A DNA stretch of 64,000 nt from Drechmeria coniospora (taxonomy: Eukaryota; Ascomycota; Sordariomycetes; Hypocreales; Ophiocordycipitaceae), in NCBI RefSeq assembly GCF_001625195.1, contig NC_054391.1:930001-994000 (forward strand). Reading direction: 5' to 3'. The translations under genes were made by a program, and so were the position numbers. Positions 19,361 to 30,332 of the stretch are shown here, in pieces. Within the stretch, counting starts at the first letter, position 1. Every line of letters begins with the position of its first letter. The notes under the pieces are model-generated. The model was given only the letters and a program-made list of their open reading frames with translations, was not told where the DNA came from and ran no database searches.

Positions 19361-21349
19361 CTATGATGGAGCATCGGGTTCCAACACCCGCAATATGCCC
19401 CCCACGAGATGCAGACTCCCCGTCACGAGAACTTTTGGCTTCGGGCCGCTGGTACGTTGGCGAGAGATGATCCTCGCGGCAGCGACGGCGTCGTCGACGT
19501 TGCTGAACGTGCGCGTCTCGCAGCCGGGCATCAGCGCGCCCATCAACTTCGCACTCCGGTCCTGGACGCACATGTCGACGGCCTCTGTAGATCCCTTCTG
19601 GTCGTTGCGTGGGAATAAGGCATGGGAGACGACGTCCTCTCGACCGGACCCCAGCACGACGGCGTTGACGAGCCCGGCGAGGAGCTCGGCGGCGTCCCGT
19701 TCTTGCTGATTGAAGACCAAGACGATGTCCTCGCCCGGCTGGATGGACTGGTTGAGCCAGCGGGCCACTTCTTCCAAGCTTTCTCGAGTATGTGCGCCGT
19801 CCAGGAGCCAGGTGACGTCGTCCTGCTCGATCATCTCGCAGCGGCCCCTCAGGCGCGCCCGTCGCAATCCTGTCATCATCTCCGGCGGCATGTCCCGCAA
19901 TGCGGCCGACGGACTCGTGCCCTGGCCTAGATGCTCGCACACCGCCATGACGGCCAGCGCCTGGTTGAACTTTTGAAAGTCGCCCCTGAGAAGGCCCTCG
20001 ACGCCGCCCCATTCTTCGACGACGGCATCGTCCACCTCGACCAGGATGGCTTCCTTCTCGGCCGCCCTCGTCCTCAGCACCTCCATGACGGCCGGCTGGC
20101 TGTCGAGCCGTCTCGTAAAGGTCTTGATTCCGGCCTTGAGAACGCCGGCCTTGTGCCAGGCAATCTTCTCCACCGTGTCTCCGAGCATGGCGACGTGATC
20201 AACTCCGAGCTGCGAGATGACGGCGGCGGAGACTGCTTCGGGCGGGAGCACGTTGGTGGCGTCGTATTCGGCGCCGATGCCGCACTCGAGCACGACGCTC
20301 CTGACGTCGAGCTTGAGAAAGATGTGCCAGGCGAGTATGGTGAGGAAGCGGAAGAAGAAAGGTTTCGATTCCGGGCCGTCGGCCTCGGCAGCCGTCCTGC
20401 CCTCCCGACGAGCTGCCTCGCCGAAGCGGTCCCAAAGCTCGAAGAAGGCCTCGGCGAACAGGTCCTGGCGAATGGGCTCGCCGTTGATGGCGATGCGCTC
20501 CCTCGGACTCACGAGATGAGGGCTGGTGTAGGTGCCGACGTTGCCATACTCTTTGAGCATTGCCGTTGCGTACGCACAGACGGATCCCTTGCCCTTGGTG
20601 CCGGCCACGTGGATGTGTCGCAGAGCTTGGAGATGGTGTCGCTCATAGCCGGCCCGACGCAGCCAAAGGACCATCTCCGACATCGCAGCGCTGTTCAGCT
20701 CCTGCGCCGTCTTTCGCTTGTCGAAGAGGGCCGTCGTCGTTCGATTGCTCTGAAGCTGTGACAGCTTCTCCAGCGCCTCGGTGTAATCGCGTGATGGCAT
20801 GATGCTGAAGAGACGACGACAACGGTGACGACGGACGAGAGGATGCTCCCCCTTGAGATGAAGCCTCGACGAGAAAGTAGAGGACCTGCGTACGGAGAAG
20901 GCCTGGACGACAGAGGCGTGAAAACGACGACGGGGGAAGAGAGGGTGCACCCCTTTGAGATGAAGCCTCGATGAGAAAGTAGAGGGCCTGCGTACGGAGA
21001 AGGCCTGGACGACAGAGGCGTGATAACAGCGACGGAAAAGAGGATGCTCCCCCTTGAGATGAAGCCTCGACGAGAAAGTAGAGGCCCTGCGTACGGAGAA
21101 GGCCTGGACGATAGAGGTGTAATAACGACGATAGGGGAAGAGAGGATGCTCCCCTTCGGGATGAAGCCTCGACGAGAAAGTAGAGGGCCTGCGTACGGAG
21201 AAGGCCTGGACGACAGAGGCGTGATGGTAGCGACGGAGGAGAGGATGCTCCCCTTTGAGCTGAAGCCTCGACGAGAAATTAGAGGACCTGTATAGGGAGA
21301 AGGCCTGGACGACAGAGACGTGACCAGGTTTCGGAATCGTGAGCCGCAT
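19361..21349 (-). CDS. Folylpolyglutamate synthase, paralog 2, with repeat-expanded N-terminus
   Basis: The catalytic protein starts at the ATG at 20800 (MPSRDYTEAL, 479 aa); the frame stays open to an ATG at 21349 (662 aa). Core motifs: HVAGTKGKGS, YTSPHLVSPRERI, ECGIGAEYDATN, LGDTVEKIAWHKAG, LLDGAHTRESL, VFNQQERD, VTGSLHLVGG. The extra 183 residues hold five tandem copies of a 33/34-residue, Arg/Ser/Phe-rich, acid-poor unit (SVVQAFSVRRPSTFSSRLHLKG-type) and end RRHRCRRLFSI just before MPSRDY. Fungal and animal FPGS genes often use an upstream start for a mitochondrial form and a downstream start for a cytosolic form. The extension has the composition of a presequence, so dual targeting is plausible but inferred. 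Single exon, unlike paralog 1. Confidence 0.9.
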   Translation of the reverse strand: MRLTIPKPGHVSVVQAFSLYRSSNFSSRLQLKGEHPLLRRYHHASVVQAFSVRRPSTFSSRLHPEGEHPLFPYRRYYTSIVQAFSVRRASTFSSRLHLKGEHPLFRRCYHASVVQAFSVRRPSTFSSRLHLKGVHPLFPRRRFHASVVQAFSVRRSSTFSSRLHLKGEHPLVRRHRCRRLFSIMPSRDYTEALEKLSQLQSNRTTTALFDKRKTAQELNSAAMSEMVLWLRRAGYERHHLQALRHIHVAGTKGKGSVCAYATAMLKEYGNVGTYTSPHLVSPRERIAINGEPIRQDLFAEAFFELWDRFGEAARREGRTAAEADGPESKPFFFRFLTILAWHIFLKLDVRSVVLECGIGAEYDATNVLPPEAVSAAVISQLGVDHVAMLGDTVEKIAWHKAGVLKAGIKTFTRRLDSQPAVMEVLRTRAAEKEAILVEVDDAVVEEWGGVEGLLRGDFQKFNQALAVMAVCEHLGQGTSPSAALRDMPPEMMTGLRRARLRGRCEMIEQDDVTWLLDGAHTRESLEEVARWLNQSIQPGEDIVLVFNQQERDAAELLAGLVNAVVLGSGREDVVSHALFPRNDQKGSTEAVDMCVQDRSAKLMGALMPGCETRTFSNVDDAVAAARIISRQRTSGPKPKVLVTGSLHLVGGILRVLEPDAPS
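20831..21316 (-). repeat. 99/102-bp tandem repeat, five units, in frame with FPGS-2
   Basis: Units of 99, 102, 99 and 102 bp followed by a shorter last unit, each about 85-95% alike. All length differences are exactly one codon. The units encode the repeated presequence-like peptide described for FPGS-2. Confidence 0.9.
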
Positions 21350-22183
21350 TTCCTTACCGTCCAGGGGGGGTTTGGACGTCCCAGCGGGATATGGAGCCTC
21401 GCCGGCTGCAGGGAATGGGTCGGAGCTGGCCGGCCACGGGCATCTGGCAACGAGGCTGTCACATCAACTCAGTCCCATCGGCTCAATCGAACCAGGACAC
21501 GTGGTGCGCACGGTGATGGCGATACGGTCGTTTCCCAAAACTGCGTCGGTGTTGCAGTTGTCTGGCTCTCGGGTTGTGGTTGAGGTTGAAGTGCTACACC
21601 GACATGTACTCGCTACCTCAGCAGGTAGGCTTGCTGGTAAGCTGGTACAGGTACTGGGTACCTAGCATTTCGGAGGCCGATGACGTGCCACAATATACTG
21701 TACAGAACAAAACAGCTACACCTACTTAGTAAGCACGGTAGGATAGGTGTAGATAGGTGTAGATGGGTGTAGATAGGTGTAGATGGGTGTAGATAGGTGT
21801 AGATGGGTGTAGATAGGTGTAGATGGGTGTAGATAGGTGTAGATAGGTATTGATAGGTGCAGATAGGTGCAGATAGGTGTATATTGATGTGTATTGGTGT
21901 AGATATGTCTACAAAAAGTTGGACAAATGCTCCAATTCCATCATATGTGTCGAATGAAAAACGGACAAGAAAGCAACGAGAATCGATTTCACGATACCAG
22001 GCATACGCGCACTTGTACATACATACATACGCCTTTTCGTAGCGTCACCGCATCTGCTCTGTATTCTTGCTGCTACCTCGTACACGGCCTGCGCACCGGA
22101 CCCGGCCTTCATGCCGCATCCCCAGCGAAACGATAGAGGACAAAAGAAAAACGAGGAGGCGATGGGAGAAAGAAAGCAAAGGC
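21350..22183. other. Intergenic between FPGS-2 and MIC60
   Basis: Holds the FPGS-2 upstream region (21350-21600), a minisatellite at 21741-21900 (listed separately), and the MIC60 3' flank. No gene recognised. Confidence 0.6.
21741..21900. repeat. 10-bp minisatellite GGTGTAGATR
   Basis: About 16 units of GGTGTAGATA and GGTGTAGATG that largely alternate, so a 20-bp higher-order period is visible. The units decay into variants (GGTGCAGATA, TGTGTATTG) at the right end. Confidence 0.9.
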
Positions 22184-24346
22184 CTATTGATCCAGCCTCA
22201 AGCTCTGCAGTCGTGCCTCGGTGGCAATGACCTGTGATTGATGGTAAGTGAAGGAACTTGCCCGCCGCCGCAACGCCGCCCGACAAACTCACCTCGAGTG
22301 CCTGCTGCACCTCCAACACCTTTCGCACCTCGCCCAGCCAGTCCTTGCTGAGCGTCCTGGCCCAGCCCTGAAGGCTGTTCATCTCTCTCGCGGCCGAGTC
22401 CAGGTCGCCCTCCTCGAGGTAGGTCTGGGTGCGCGTGAGGATGCTCTCGACGTCGTGACCGCCGGCGAGGCCGTCCTTCTTGAACAGGACGTGGCTCAGA
22501 ACCCAGCTCGAGGCGTGGCTCGCGACGCCGGCATCCTCGGGTAGCAGGGACGCTTTCCGGACCTCGCCGGCGACGCGGCGGAACCTGTCAATCAGCTGCG
22601 AGGATGTCGAGATGCCCCGCTGGTAGGCCGTCGGGTTGACCGACGCGATGGCCGCGTTGACCACGGGCGACTCGGCGGCGATTTCCTTGAGCGCGACGAG
22701 CTCGCGGATGAAGGGCCGTGGGTGCTGCGAGTCCTCGAGGCTGGCGCGCACGGCCTCGACGGCGACGTGAAGCTGCTGCGTTTTCAGGTTCGTGTCGACC
22801 ACGTCGTTCCACCCCACCGTCAACTTCTCGAGGTCGGCGACGGCCGACGAGAGCTCCGTCAGCTTGCCGAGACGGCCCTCGCGCTCCTTCTCCACCCGGT
22901 CCCTGACCTCTTGGACAAACTCCCTCTTGAGGGCCAGCGCCTGCTCCAGAAGCTGGTTGTGAAGCCTCTCCTCGTTGAGCTTCTGCTCGCGTTCGAGCAG
23001 GAGCTTGACTCGCTCGTCGTAGCTCTCGCGCACCCTGACCATCTCCTCCTCAAACTCGCGCCGCCACTCGACCTCTTGGGCCACCATGGTGCCCTCGACG
23101 CGCCTGACGATGTCGTTGGCGGCCTTGTCGAATTCCTGCACCGTCGCGTTGACCCTGCGAGCCGCCTTCTTCTCGATGCCATCCTTCATGACGCGGAGCC
23201 GGTCGCCGATCTTGGCCATTTCATCCTTGGCCTTGTTGATGGTCGTGCCGTACTTGCCGTGCGCACCGTCGGCGTTGATGACGATGATCAGGTCGTTGAG
23301 CATGTGGACGAGATCGCGCACGACGGGCTCCTTGGCATCCGGCAAGGCCATGAGGTCGATCGGTGGCAAGGGCGGGAGCCGGGACGGTTCGTCCACCTCG
23401 GGCGCCTTGAAGGCCTTGCCGGCCGACTCCTTCTTCTCCATGTTCTCACGGACGGCCTCCTTGGCCGCCGCAGGAGCAGCCTCCGAGGCAACCGGTTTCG
23501 GTGGTGGTGGAATCTTGGCCGCCTCTTTCGGCGACTCGGCCTGCTTCACAGGCTGCTTGACCGCCGGCTTTTTGGGCACCGGATTGGCGCTCGAATGACG
23601 GCCGGAATGCTCACCGCTGTCGGCCACTCTCCACGAAGCGCCGGACTGAGCGGGAATCCTCACCTGACGCTCGCCGTCGCGGGACTTTGCATCACCCCTC
23701 GCCGAGTCCGGAAACCGTTTCCTAAACTCCATTTCCTCGAGGTAGAGAACAGCCTGCTCTCCGAAGGGAATGTATTCGGTGAAGAAGTCGTGGAATTTGT
23801 CGTTGACGCGCGAGTACCAGACGCCTCCGCCGAAGCCGACGGCGCCGAGGAGAATCAAGGTGAAGACGAAGCTCCGCAGCCTACGGAAGAACCCCTTCTT
23901 TCTCGGCACCTTGGCCTCGAGGCCGGCAGCGGCGGCCATGACCTTGGACTCGCCAACATCGTCCATCGTCGTCGTCGGTCGGGGCCGAGAGTTGGCCGCT
24001 TCCGGAGCCGTCGGGGGCGTTCGAGGAACGTGATCGACACCTCGAGGCTTCGACTCGCCGAGGTCAGCGGGGACGGCGCTTCGCTCCGAGCTCAGCGTCT
24101 CCGACGTCGGAAGCACTGGTGCCTTGGACACGTCGTCGTTTGCCTTCTTCTGGTCGGCAAAAGACCTCTGGTGGGCGTGCCGTCAGCGGAAGGCAGGGAA
24201 CGAGGGCGGCGGCGGTATCGAGAGCAACGTACCGTTGCCAGCAGGCCAGCTCCTCTCGACGCCGCAATGGGCCATTGACGAGCAGCAGGCGCCGCGAGGC
24301 GACCGCTGCCGGGCACCCTCACGGACCGTAGCGATGATCGCAGCAT
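22184..24346 (-). CDS. MIC60: MICOS subunit Mic60 (mitofilin)
   Basis: Exons complement(24233-24346, 22293-24167, 22184-22231); 678 aa. Mic60 sits in the inner mitochondrial membrane and builds cristae junctions. Exon 1 encodes a presequence (MLRSSLRSVRVPGSGR..). The 65-bp intron (GTACGT..GCTGACGG..CCAG) joins LLAT to RSFADQKKAND. One membrane segment lies at about 137-156 (VFTLILLGAVGFGGGVWY) after KKGFFRRLR. A Pro/Ala/Lys-rich linker and long coiled coils (about 310-520) precede the C-terminal mitofilin domain. The last 61-bp intron (GTGAGT..CACAG) gives the family ending VQQALEVIATEARLQSLRLDQ; without it the reading frame runs into an unrelated tail. Splice choices are well supported by the family ends. 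Confidence 0.94.
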
Positions 24347-25116
24347 GGGAAGGATTTCAATCGCCAGCTGAGGCACGAGTGGTGTTGGAATTGGGGGGAG
24401 GGTGGGAGCTTGGTCGTTGTCTGAGTTGGTCGGTGGACAAAACGCTTGCTCGGCCGGCAAATGCTCGGCCGTCAGCCGTCACTCAAACACCTGCACACCC
24501 AAACCATGTCGCTCTCCAGGCGGAAACGGGGATGACGCAGCTACACGTACAGGTAGAGATGAAATAAATATATGCCGCCATCCAAATGCTCACAAACTTT
24601 CGCACCGTGACACTACAATTATATGCGTTATTTTACATTTGCGTGGAAATAGTCTGAGCCGAAATGGTTGGCTGCTTGAAGAGTCCAGTCCATCATGTGT
24701 ATGCGCCTTGTGCTCACACGAGCCGAAGAGCCGTTCCGTAGGTTGCTCGCGTGCGTCGGAACGGAACAACAATTGTCACGAACCCACGGCGACATGGAAG
24801 GATTCCCGAGGCGAAGAAGCACTTGCTGCCTTCGATTTATGCTCTGATGCCCAAACATTTCGAAAATCCTCCAAACTCGGCGGTGAGCGGCCCGTTGATG
24901 TGACAGTGGGTAGTATAGATGGTAATATTAAAAAGAAAAGCCAAACAGCAATAGAAATGTCTGCCCATGAACCGTCCAAAACCCAAGACTCCGAGAAAAG
25001 AAAGGAGAGACAGGCCGACGGCGGCTCGCAGCAGCCGAGTCTCCATCGCGTGCAGTCTACCCGCAGACCTTGGGCCCTCCCGGCGACGTGCTGCCGTCGC
25101 GGTGCGGGCCGTCAAC
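24347..25116. other. Intergenic: MIC60 promoter and Rab5-type gene 3' flank
   Basis: No gene or strong repeat recognised. A TTAAAAAGAAAAG stretch lies near 24926. Confidence 0.55.
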
Positions 25117-26018
25117 TCAGCAGCTGCAGGCCCCCCCGGAGTTGGTGTTGGCACTTTCGGGCGTCAAACTGACGCCGGGTCGCTGTCCCGGACGGGCATG
25201 CCGGGGTCCGGCCTGATCCAACGGCAGCTTCTTGGCAATGGCGGTGAAGAGCTCCCGCACGTTCTCTGCCGTCTTGGCCGACGTCTCGAAAAACAGCAGC
25301 CCCGCCTCGCGTGCGTAGGCCTCGGCGTCGGCGGCGGGAATCGCTCGCTTGTCGGGCTGCTCCGTGACCAGGTCCAGCTTGTTGCCGGCCAGGGCGATGA
25401 TTATGTTCTCGTTCGCTTGACGCTGCAGCTCCTTGACCCACGCCTTGGCTTTATCCAGGGAGGCCTGCACGCAAAGGTTAACGAAAGGAACAGGCGTCGA
25501 CTCGGCCCAAGGCCGTCGCGCGTCAGGACGTACGGATTGCGTTATGTCGTACACAACCACGGCGCAGTTGGCGTTTCGGTAGTACATGGGTGCCAGAGAT
25601 TTGTACCGCTCTTGGCCGGCGGTGTCCCATATCTCAAACTTGACTGTCGTGTTCTCGTCGAGGGAGATGGTCTGGGTGAGGAAGGCGGCACCGATGGTGG
25701 ATTCCCTGAAGGAGTCGAATTGATCCTAAGGCCGTCAGTCCCGCACGCATTCGGGCTGCAACGGAACGCTCGCGGCACCGACCTTGACGAAGCGAAGGAC
25801 TATCGAACTCTGGAGTAGAGAGGTCAGCCGGCCCGTCGGGCGCTCGAGCCTGATGCCGTATTCACCTTTCCCACCGCAGACTCCCCTGAGGACCTCACGT
25901 TAGCCTACGACGAAGCGGCGGAAGGGCGAGCGTTGGGCATCGTACCGAGGAGGACGAGCTTGAACTGCGCGAAGCGGGTGTTCGTGCCACGCCCGGTAGC
26001 GGGACCTCGGGCAGCCAT
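25117..26018 (-). CDS. Rab5-type endosomal GTPase (Vps21/Ypt5 family)
   Basis: Exons complement(25946-26018, 25866-25885, 25783-25809, 25534-25725, 25117-25464); 219 aa, the normal Rab5 length. Rab5 proteins control early-endosome fusion and endocytic traffic. Motifs: P-loop GESAVGKSS at 25-33, switch [15 protein letters not shown], switch [11 protein letters not shown] at 73-81, base-binding GNKLD at 131-135, ETSAKT, and a C-terminal CSC for double geranylgeranylation. Four introns of 56-69 bp include two very short exons of 20 and 27 bases; the 20-base exon carries most of the P-loop. Intron 3 uses donor GTCGGT. All junctions restore the conserved Rab5 sequence, so the model is well determined. 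Confidence 0.94.
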
Positions 26019-27541
26019 GTTGCTTCGTGTGGCGATGTTTCGTTGATGATGAGGACGCAGCGGGCGACGAGCGGAGACGGCGCAACCTCAAACCTGCTGA
26101 CCCCGCGGATCGATGGAGAGCGCAGGCCGCGAGAGGGGGAGAGTCCGTGTTGGGATGGAGGAATCGAAATGACGACTACCGGAAACGCCTAAGCGGAGGC
26201 ACAAAGGAGGAGGTTCCGGAGATGGTGATGGCTATTGTTGGATCGGACTCGTCTGCTTGACTGGATCGTGCTCGTGGTCACCTGGCAAGTCATTTGTTGC
26301 CTGGAGGCTGAGACGGGGCTTGCAGTATTAGGTAAGCCTCCCGCGGAGAGGATCTGGACAATGGAGGAACAGGACACGATATGGAGAAGACTCTTGTACA
26401 GTACTTGCAAGTACATGTGCCAGTAAGTACGCAAGTACAGGCATATGTACAGGCACATCTGTGAGCACCAAGTAACAGGTACAGCACGGAGTACTCTGTA
26501 CAAGTACCACGTTCAGGCACTTGTTGGCTAAGTACTAGATGAGTACCTACTAGGTACTGTACTGTATACTAGTAGGTAGTACAGAGTATGTACCTCTTAC
26601 TTAAGTACGGAGTAGGTTCTGGGCAATTACCTACTACTTGGTAGGTACATACCTATCATGTACTTAGTACACCTACAAGTAAGTACGTTCTTGTTGCTCC
26701 GTAGTATCAAGGTCGTGTACTCCGTACAAGCACAATTATTGCTCGCAAGTTATCTTTCAGAGTGTGCCGTTGGTAGTTGTAATACTTGCAATACACGTAC
26801 AGCACTTGCATGTAAGTACTAGGTACTGTAGTCCGGCGTGGTAGGCAGTGCTGGTGCTGGCTGGCGCCCAGCAGCCGCTTCCCAGGCAGAAGAACAGGGG
26901 TACAGTTCTGTACTACAGTATGTACTAGTACACCGCAAGCTTGGTAAGAGGCACTGCGTACATGTACTGTATAGGTACCAAATTGGTACGTTTTGCCTAA
27001 AAAGGCACCTAGCAGTCACCTACCTGCACCTGCTGATGGGCGGTACATGTACCTATCGGGACTCATGTCGTGACAGTGCTAGCATCTGGCCACTGAGCCC
27101 CTGCACCACCGTGACGACAGGTACCCACTGGTGCTGTAGTTCGCTGGCATGTGGACGACACAGCACAGGACCTACCTGTTTCGATCGGAGCTCCCTTGGC
27201 ACAGGTACCTGCATTCAGATCCGTGTACAGTACATGTACTGCACTGTACTGTACTGTACTGCACTGCACTGCACTGCACTGCTCTGTACTGCTCTGTACT
27301 GCCCTGCACTGCACTGTACTGTACTGCACTGCACTGCACTGCACAGTACTGTTTTAGCTGTACACCAACATCTACACGTAATTACTTACCTACTCCCCTT
27401 CCGACCACGACGCCGCTTCCTGATGGTCGACGCAGCAAGACGCACACAGTAAGCATACGCAACGCAGGCTGCGTCTGTGACAGAGTCAGGCTCTTCTCTC
27501 CAAACACTCCCTCCTCGCCCGCAGCTTCCTCCTCGAGCCCG
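26019..27541. repeat. Intergenic GTAC-rich island with pentamer array
   Basis: From about 26390 to 27060 the sequence is made of GTAC words (AAGTACTT, GTACGGAGTA, CTAGTAGGTA). It then passes into the CTGTA/CTGCA array at 27235-27352 and the SAC1 5' region. The first about 350 bases are the Rab5 promoter. No gene recognised. Confidence 0.75.
27235..27352. repeat. CTGTA/CTGCA pentamer microsatellite
   Basis: About 23 copies of CTGTA or CTGCA with a few CTCTG variants, located about 190 bases upstream of the SAC1 start. Confidence 0.9.
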
Positions 27542-29804
27542 ATGGCTCCCGTTGCTGCCGCGAGGCTCCCCTACCGGGACATCAACGTCAGGGTCACCGT
27601 CGACGCCTACACCTTCACCTCGCCCTCGTCCCCCGACGCGCCCGCCCTCATCATCGACCGTCCCACGGGTGATGTTCGTCTCGCCAACGCCGGTCTGCAA
27701 GCCGGAAAGCGTGCCACGCGTGTCTCCAGCGTCGCCGGCATCCTCGGTGTCATCCAGCTCCGCCTAGGTCGGTCGTCCCGCTCTCCAACCGACCAAGCGT
27801 TGCGGCACGGGTGAACTGACGTGGCTCGCAGACAAGTATGTCATCGTCATCAGCAAGGCCAAGACGGTCGGCCGCCTCAAGGGCCACATGGTCTACAAGA
27901 TTCTTGCCACGGAGATCCTGCCCATGCGCGAGCGCCAGATCCACGATGCCGACGAGGACACCTTCATCAACCTCCTCAAGACCTTCCTGCAAAACGAACC
28001 CATGTACTTTTCCTACTCCGTCGACCTCACAAACTCCTTCCAGCGCCAATCCCACGCCGACACGTCCAGCCCCATGTGGATGAGGGCCGACGACCGCTTC
28101 TTCTTCAACAAGCACCTGCAGTCGGACCTCGTCGAGTTCCGCAGACGTGGCTCGAGAAGCCAGCCCGGGTCGCAGCCCGGCATAGATCCCTTCATCCTGA
28201 CCTGCATCTTTGGCATGCTCGAGATCAGGCCGACCAAGTTCAAGAACACGCCTCTGACCCTCGTCCTGATCTCGCGAAGGTCGCGATACCGAGGCGGGAC
28301 GAGGTACTTTACCCGCGGCGTCGACGAGGATGGCCACGTGGCCAACTACAACGAGACGGAGCAGATCATCATCCTCAACGACAGCAGCAGCGGGCTCGGC
28401 GGCTTCGCCGGCAGCACCGACATGCAGAGCGGCAAGTTCGGCTCCGTCGCCGGCCTCGAGGCGCAGTTGATGTCGTACGTGCAGACTCGAGGGAGCGTGC
28501 CGACCTATTGGTCCGAGATCAACAGCCTCAAGTACGTGCCGAAGCTGCAAGTCCGCAGCACCGAGGCCGGCTTCTCGGCCGCGCAGAAGCACTTTGACGA
28601 GCAGATCCGACTCTACGGCGACAACTACCTCGTCAACCTCGTCAACCAAAAAGGTCGCGAGTGCAGGGTCAAGGAGTCGTACGAGAAGATGGTCCACTCC
28701 CTCGTCTCGGGACCCAAGGAGCACCCCGAGTCGGACCGTGTCTCGGACGAAAAGTTCACCATGGTCCAGTCCGGCACCCGACGCCAGCAGTTTGATCGTC
28801 TGCATTACGTCTACTTTGACTACCACAGCGAGACCAAGGGCATGAAGATGCATAAGGCCCACGCCCTTGTCGAGAGGCTCCACGACGCGCTCATCAGCCA
28901 GGGCTACTTCCGCGGCGTCGACACGCCGGCCAACATGACGGGCAACATCGACGTGCGCAGTTTTCAGACGAGCGTCATACGCACCAACTGCATGGACTGT
29001 CTCGACCGGACCAACGTCGTGCAGAGCATGTTTGCGCGGCACGCCTTGGATCGCATCTTCGAGGACGCCGGCTTCATGTCTCGAGGTGCCACCTTCCGGG
29101 ACGAGGATCCTGCCTTTGAGCTCACCTTCCGGAACATGTGGGCCGACAACGCCGACGTCGTGTCCTCGTCCTACTCTGGCACCGGCGCCATGAAGACGGA
29201 CGTGACCCGGACCGGCAAACGCACGACGGCGGGTGCCCTGCGAGACGCCCGCATCGGCATCACACGATACTTTCTCAACAATTTCAGGGACGGTCCCCGC
29301 CAGGACTCGTTCGACTTGTTCCTCGGAGCCTATCAGCCGGGAGACACCAACATCGGGACGAGCCTCGTCTTTGTCGATCGACGGCCGCTCCTCATCCAGT
29401 CCATCCCCTACGTCCTTGCCTTTAGCGTCTTCATCGTCTCCGTCGGCTTCCTCACGAAGCGCGATCCCGATGCCCGCGTCCTGCCGATGCGCCTATTCAT
29501 CTTCTTCTGGAGCGCCGTCGCGGCGTACTGCTTCTACTTTGTCTGGGCCCACGGCATGCTCTATGTGAGCGCCCCCCCCCCCCCCCCCCCCCTTCCTCCC
29601 ATCGCGTGCGCCGATTCTGATGAATGCTTGCAGGTCAACTGGCCGCGCCTCAACCCCCGACCCTTCGCCGTCGACGGCTACAGGGAGCACTATACCAAGG
29701 CCACCAAGAGCCCCATCATCGGGCCCCTCGTCGCGCGCCATGAAAGGGGGCTCAGTGCCGCGAGGTACCTCAACGCCGAGGAGGGCAAGAAGAGAATCGA
29801 ATAG
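27542..29804 (+). CDS. SAC1: Sac1 phosphoinositide phosphatase
   Basis: Exons 27542-27767, 27832-29564, 29634-29804; 709 aa. Sac1 removes phosphate from PI4P (also PI3P and PI(3,5)P2) at ER and Golgi membranes. The catalytic CX5R is present as RTNCMDCLDRT (Cys462, Arg468). The N-terminal SacN fold starts near residue 10, and two C-terminal membrane segments (IPYVLAFSVFIVSVGFL and MRLFIFFWSAVAAYCFYFVW) anchor it, followed by a short cytosolic tail ending EEGKKRIE. Intron 1 uses donor GTCGGT and splits GAC (D-KYVIVISKA). Intron 2 contains a run of 21 C residues close to its GTGAGC donor. Start MAPVAAARLPYRDIN matches fungal homologues. Confidence 0.94.
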
Positions 29805-30332
29805 GGTCCTGTGTCTCCCTTCCTCGGCACCTCCATGGCATCTCCCGGGCGCCCCTGTCATGTCCGCCAGTCTGCTGTGATCAGAAAGACGGCCGGTTCT
29901 GCGTCAACACGGCGGCATGAGACGGGAAGGGATCGGTTGGTTCGACCATGCTGCATCATGGTGGCACATGACGATGCGGGAAAGCAGGTAATACTTGGTT
30001 GGGGGAAAAAGGAGTCTACGAGTTGCGGAACGAGTCGATTCTTCCTCTAGAAATGTATCATGTCACGAACGTGCGAGACGCAGGTGAAGTCTTGTCGCAA
30101 CGGAAAGCGTAACGCCTATACTCTCCAAGTCATGCATCGCGCCACAAGGTAGACATATTTTCAAACAAAAGCCATTCAAGTCCGGCAGGGGAACAAAATG
30201 AATCGGGGTATCAGGCTGGAATGCAATCCAAATGTAGTTGATGCTGGCGATCCAACGAGGCACGGGTCTCGTCTCCTGCGCATACCTCGGCCACCGGAAT
30301 CGAGGTGGTCGATCTTCTCATGCAGATGGCGG
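29805..30332. other. Intergenic between convergent SAC1 and the next gene
   Basis: Shared 3' flanks of two convergent genes. No open frame or repeat of note. Confidence 0.6.

Noticed and set aside
20695..21462. 255-codon minus-strand frame through the FPGS-2 repeat, also showing protein repeats
   Set aside because: Because repeat units are multiples of three, several frames stay open. Only the frame continuous with FPGS is coding by homology.
21741..21900. Interstitial telomere repeat
   Set aside because: GGTGTAGATR does not contain the TTAGGG unit used by most filamentous ascomycetes.
22722..24278. 518-codon plus-strand open frame opposite MIC60
   Set aside because: It is the antisense shadow of a certain gene; C-ending codons in GC-rich genes remove stops on the other strand. 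No domain is visible.
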